Positions 61,634 through 64,000 of a stretch of 64,000 bases of DNA are shown one piece after another. The translations under genes were made by a program, and so were the position numbers. The notes under the pieces are model-generated. The model did no database searches and had not been told where the DNA came from. It saw only the letters and a list, made by a program, of their open reading frames with translations. Source of the stretch: G965198795 sp965198795 (GTDB lineage: Bacteria; Pseudomonadota; Alphaproteobacteria; Rhodospirillales; Casp-alpha2); the NCBI GenBank assembly GCA_965198795.1, contig OZ240674.1:496001-560000 (forward strand), written 5' to 3'. Numbering within the stretch: the stretch's first letter is position 1; every line of letters begins with the position of its first letter.

Positions 61634-62740
61634 TTATTTTCCTGTACAAGTCCCTGGATGGAACGCGGGAGATGCTATTTTGCCGCTCCCTGCGTCAATG
61701 GTCGCCTTTATCGCATCACGTATAATATGCTTTTCCAGTTTGGGGTTGGCCTCAACGGCGCTCAGCAATAGACGCGCCATGGCGACCTCTCCCGGATGAA
61801 TCTCATCAAAAAACTCAGCGTTCCCCGCGCCATGGGCCGCTGCGTCATGACCATCGTAAAAAACGCTCGGGAAGCGCCGTTTCATGCTCTCCCGCCATTT
61901 CGTAATCCACATATACCTTGGGTCGTCCTGTAACAACCGGTTGGCTAACGGCGCGATTGGCGGCGCGATGATCATCAACTCCGTACCGGCCGCTAAGACT
62001 TCATCGACAAAGACCGAGATCGCATGCATCGCCGAGGCCGAAATGCTTTGGTCCTCCAGAAAATGACTTGCTTTTCTTAAAAATCCCTTGGTTCGGAATA
62101 CACTGATCCAATCATGTTCAAGGATTTTCTCGCCGAGGCAAAAAGAGCCATCTGGCCGAAAGCCCTGGCCCGTGCGACGCGCATTCAGGCCAATCGTATT
62201 CGAAACCCCGCCAAAAACTAGCTTGGGAATGTCCGCCAAGGGCAATAGACCGTCCGCCAACAGTTTCCAGAGAAGCGTATCAGGCCTCTGTACCGCTCTT
62301 TCACCGTCGAAATGGATTGGTGAAATTGGCCGGACTTTCGAAGCTGTGCGCGCGGACTCGCCATAGCCCCACCAATCCGCGAACAAAATTATAAGTTCTG
62401 GCGGGTTGAGAGAAAGATGGCGCCGCCACAACGATAACGCTTTGTAGGGGCCATTGGAGAGGCCGCCGAGATTATAAAAATCTCTGTTGAACACGCTCTC
62501 GCGCACGTGCAGTGAGCGACTGGTTCCCATAACAACAACTTGCGCCTGGCGTTTCTTCAAAGACTCGAGCTTGACCTGACCCAACGGGTGCGCAAGGCCG
62601 CCATAAATCAAGCGTCCGCTTTGCTGTCGGTCAACGATCGACAAGACGGACGCCATCTCGCCGGAACGGAACAAGATAACTGCCCCTAAGGCGACGATTG
62701 ATAATAAAATAAAATATCCAAAAATAATAAATCGACCCAT
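61634..62740 (-). CDS. AlgJ/DltD-like SGNH membrane-anchored acyltransferase
   Basis: The 368-residue protein starts MGRFIIFGYFILLSIVALGA, with AAAGGAGATC 8 bp upstream. The frame is open much further but without family resemblance. An N-terminal transmembrane anchor precedes a periplasmic SGNH-like domain. The nucleophile is in VVVMGTSRSLHV, middle blocks are ELIILFADWWGYGE and ELMIIAPPIAPLANRLL, and the catalytic Asp-His is in FFDEIHPGE. Such proteins pair with MBOAT acyltransferases to acetylate extracellular polysaccharides. It lies 55 bp downstream of an MBOAT gene on the same strand. Confidence 0.8.
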   Translation of the reverse strand: MGRFIIFGYFILLSIVALGAVILFRSGEMASVLSIVDRQQSGRLIYGGLAHPLGQVKLESLKKRQAQVVVMGTSRSLHVRESVFNRDFYNLGGLSNGPYKALSLWRRHLSLNPPELIILFADWWGYGESARTASKVRPISPIHFDGERAVQRPDTLLWKLLADGLLPLADIPKLVFGGVSNTIGLNARRTGQGFRPDGSFCLGEKILEHDWISVFRTKGFLRKASHFLEDQSISASAMHAISVFVDEVLAAGTELMIIAPPIAPLANRLLQDDPRYMWITKWRESMKRRFPSVFYDGHDAAAHGAGNAEFFDEIHPGEVAMARLLLSAVEANPKLEKHIIRDAIKATIDAGSGKIASPAFHPGTCTGK

Positions 62741-62795
62741 GAATTTTTGATCTCCTTTTGTTTTATGATATTTTAAAAAGAACATAAAAATGACC

Positions 62796-64000
62796 CTAAA
62801 ACTGAAAATACAGGAATTTTTGAGGCGCGCCGCCAAAATACAATGCGCCGATGAAGAGGCCCACGACAAAAATTCCAAACAAAAATCCAAACGTTGGCCG
62901 CATCCATATATTGGTTGAACCGTATTGCCGGATGAATTTGGCGTGATCAAGCGCGGGACGGTATGACGCTAGGCACTGATAGATATTGGGTCCAAGGATC
63001 GAAATTAAAATACCAACGACAATGGCCCCGAGACCCTGAACGCCGCCCGCCGATAACAAGGCATAAGCATGGGCGCCATCGAAATCGACAAACGGAGACA
63101 ATGCGCCGGGCACGAAATTCGACAACCTGTTGGGTATTAAGATACCGCCCTGACCGAGCAATCCTTTCCAAATGACAAACGCGGTTTCCATTGTTTGTGC
63201 TCGAAAAAGGACCCAGGCCATCATCACAAACGCCATGGTCGCAAACCAGCCGATTGGGGCAGGAGGAACCCATCCAAAGCGCCGGCACCCATGAGCGGCG
63301 GCGAGCCCAACACCGTGAATCAAGCCCCAAATCAAGAAAGTGTGTCCCGCTCCGTGCCACAAACCGCCTAGCAACATGGTGAGGGTGATCGCGCCTGTTT
63401 GCCGGGCGAAGCCATGCCGGTTGCCGCCAAGCGGCCGGTAAAGCGCCATGGACAGGAACCGGCCCAGGGTGACGTGCCACCGCCGCCAAAAATCGATCAG
63501 AGATCGCGAACGATACGGCGACCAAAAATTGATGGGAAGCCGGATACCGAACATTCTTGCGAGACCAAGCGCCATGTCGCTATAGGCGGAAAAGTCGAAG
63601 TAGATTTGCACGGCGTAGCCAACAGTTCCAGTCCAAGCCGTCAACAAGTCCACGTTACCGGTTAACGCCGCACTGGCGAAAACATGATCCACAATCCGGC
63701 TGACCGGTTCGGCAATCAACGCCATTTTCGCGAAACCGAAAATAAATATCGTCCCGCCCACCGCCATATTGGCGTAGACTGGTCTTGAAAGCGTTCGCAA
63801 CCGCCGAAGCTGTGGAATCAGTTCCTTCGGAAGCACGATCGGACCCGCGATCAATTGTGGGAAAAACGCCAAGTACGTCAGGCTTTCCAGCCAGCTATCC
63901 GCCAACCGGCCATCCTTGGGCGTGCCGCCCCGGTAAACCGCCCCAAGAAACGCCAAGGCCTGGAAGGTGTAAAAGCTCAACCCTATCGGCAAGGGGGGCA
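62796..64000 (-). CDS. MBOAT-family O-acyltransferase (AlgI-like), cut by the right edge
   Basis: About 400 C-terminal residues are present, and the frame is still open at base 64000, so the N-terminal ~80-100 residues lie outside. The polytopic protein shows LPIGLSFYTFQALAF, then GNVDLLTAWTGTVGYAVQIY, FDFSAYSDMALGLARMFGI, DFWRRWHVTLGRFLSMALY and GGLWHGAGHTFLIWG, with the catalytic His in GLWHGAG. This is the AlgI/PatA type that moves acetyl groups across the membrane for polysaccharide O-acetylation. It forms a unit with the SGNH protein downstream. Confidence 0.93.
   Translation of the reverse strand, partial: PPLPIGLSFYTFQALAFLGAVYRGGTPKDGRLADSWLESLTYLAFFPQLIAGPIVLPKELIPQLRRLRTLSRPVYANMAVGGTIFIFGFAKMALIAEPVSRIVDHVFASAALTGNVDLLTAWTGTVGYAVQIYFDFSAYSDMALGLARMFGIRLPINFWSPYRSRSLIDFWRRWHVTLGRFLSMALYRPLGGNRHGFARQTGAITLTMLLGGLWHGAGHTFLIWGLIHGVGLAAAHGCRRFGWVPPAPIGWFATMAFVMMAWVLFRAQTMETAFVIWKGLLGQGGILIPNRLSNFVPGALSPFVDFDGAHAYALLSAGGVQGLGAIVVGILISILGPNIYQCLASYRPALDHAKFIRQYGSTNIWMRPTFGFLFGIFVVGLFIGALYFGGAPQKFLYFQF

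Overview
The window looks like a GC-rich alphaproteobacterial chromosome, probably close to Rhodospirillales. The main evidence is the gene order rpmH-rnpA-yidD-yidC-engB-argB, a three-subunit proton-translocating transhydrogenase (pntAA-pntAB-pntB), CimA, an intracellular PHB depolymerase, and a small heat-shock gene behind a ROSE-like leader hairpin. No rRNA or tRNA gene was found. The genome is littered with decayed insertion sequences, mainly of the IS1595 (ISXO2-like transposase) family, and with short GC-rich palindromic intergenic repeats. This suggests past IS expansion followed by decay.

Layout. 1-4.4 kb: an edge-truncated AAA ATPase, the pnt operon and an IS5-like remnant. 4.5-9.5 kb: ArsR regulator, NYN-domain fragment, rlmN, tandem-DUF427 protein, ArnT-like glycosyltransferase. 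9.5-11.4 kb: an IS1595-type transposase pseudogene whose end overlaps a RhuM-family gene. 11.5-20 kb: housekeeping genes (PAP2 phosphatase, argG, AAA/DUF4143 ATPase, uracil-DNA glycosylase, sirtuin, LMW-PTP, HAD, thpR, aldo/keto reductase). 20.4-22.5 kb: a truncated rmuC beside a dcm / 50-residue ORF / vsr cluster. 22.6-27.9 kb: HAD nucleotidase, argB, engB, yidC, yidD, rnpA, rpmH. 28.4-32.9 kb: TVP38 membrane protein, FAD disulfide oxidoreductase, histidine kinase and methyltransferase, all on one strand and tightly spaced. 33-34 kb: IS1595-derived repeat. 34.1-39.4 kb: Tat-exported GMC dehydrogenase pair, class III cyclase, Hsp20. 39.5-42.6 kb: accessory scrap yard with an IS630 HTH fragment, S24 repressor remnant, two AT-richer genes (membrane plus exported protein), a Dam C-terminal fragment and a gene-free stretch with spaced inverted repeats. 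42.7-48.9 kb: MlaF-like ATPase, cspA, phaZ, a TraC (conjugation) fragment and a large single-chain restriction-modification enzyme. 50-55.7 kb: HisKA-PAS-PAS-GGDEF-EAL protein, a hypothetical protein, cimA, trmJ. 56.3-61.6 kb: nested mobile DNA. 61.6-64 kb: the end of an AlgJ/AlgI-like polysaccharide O-acetylation locus.

The best-supported new observation is a 3.45-kb IS-flanked transposon (58052-61500). It carries a Crp/Fnr regulator divergent from an SDR gene and a TVP38 membrane-protein gene. It sits between perfect 8-bp target duplications inside an older IS1595-derived repeat, and the two halves of that repeat can be rejoined across it. Other items worth checking are the ROSE-like thermosensor hairpin before hsp20, the RhuM gene overlapping a transposase end, the small ORF interlocked between dcm and vsr, and the histone-H1-like tail on PntAA.
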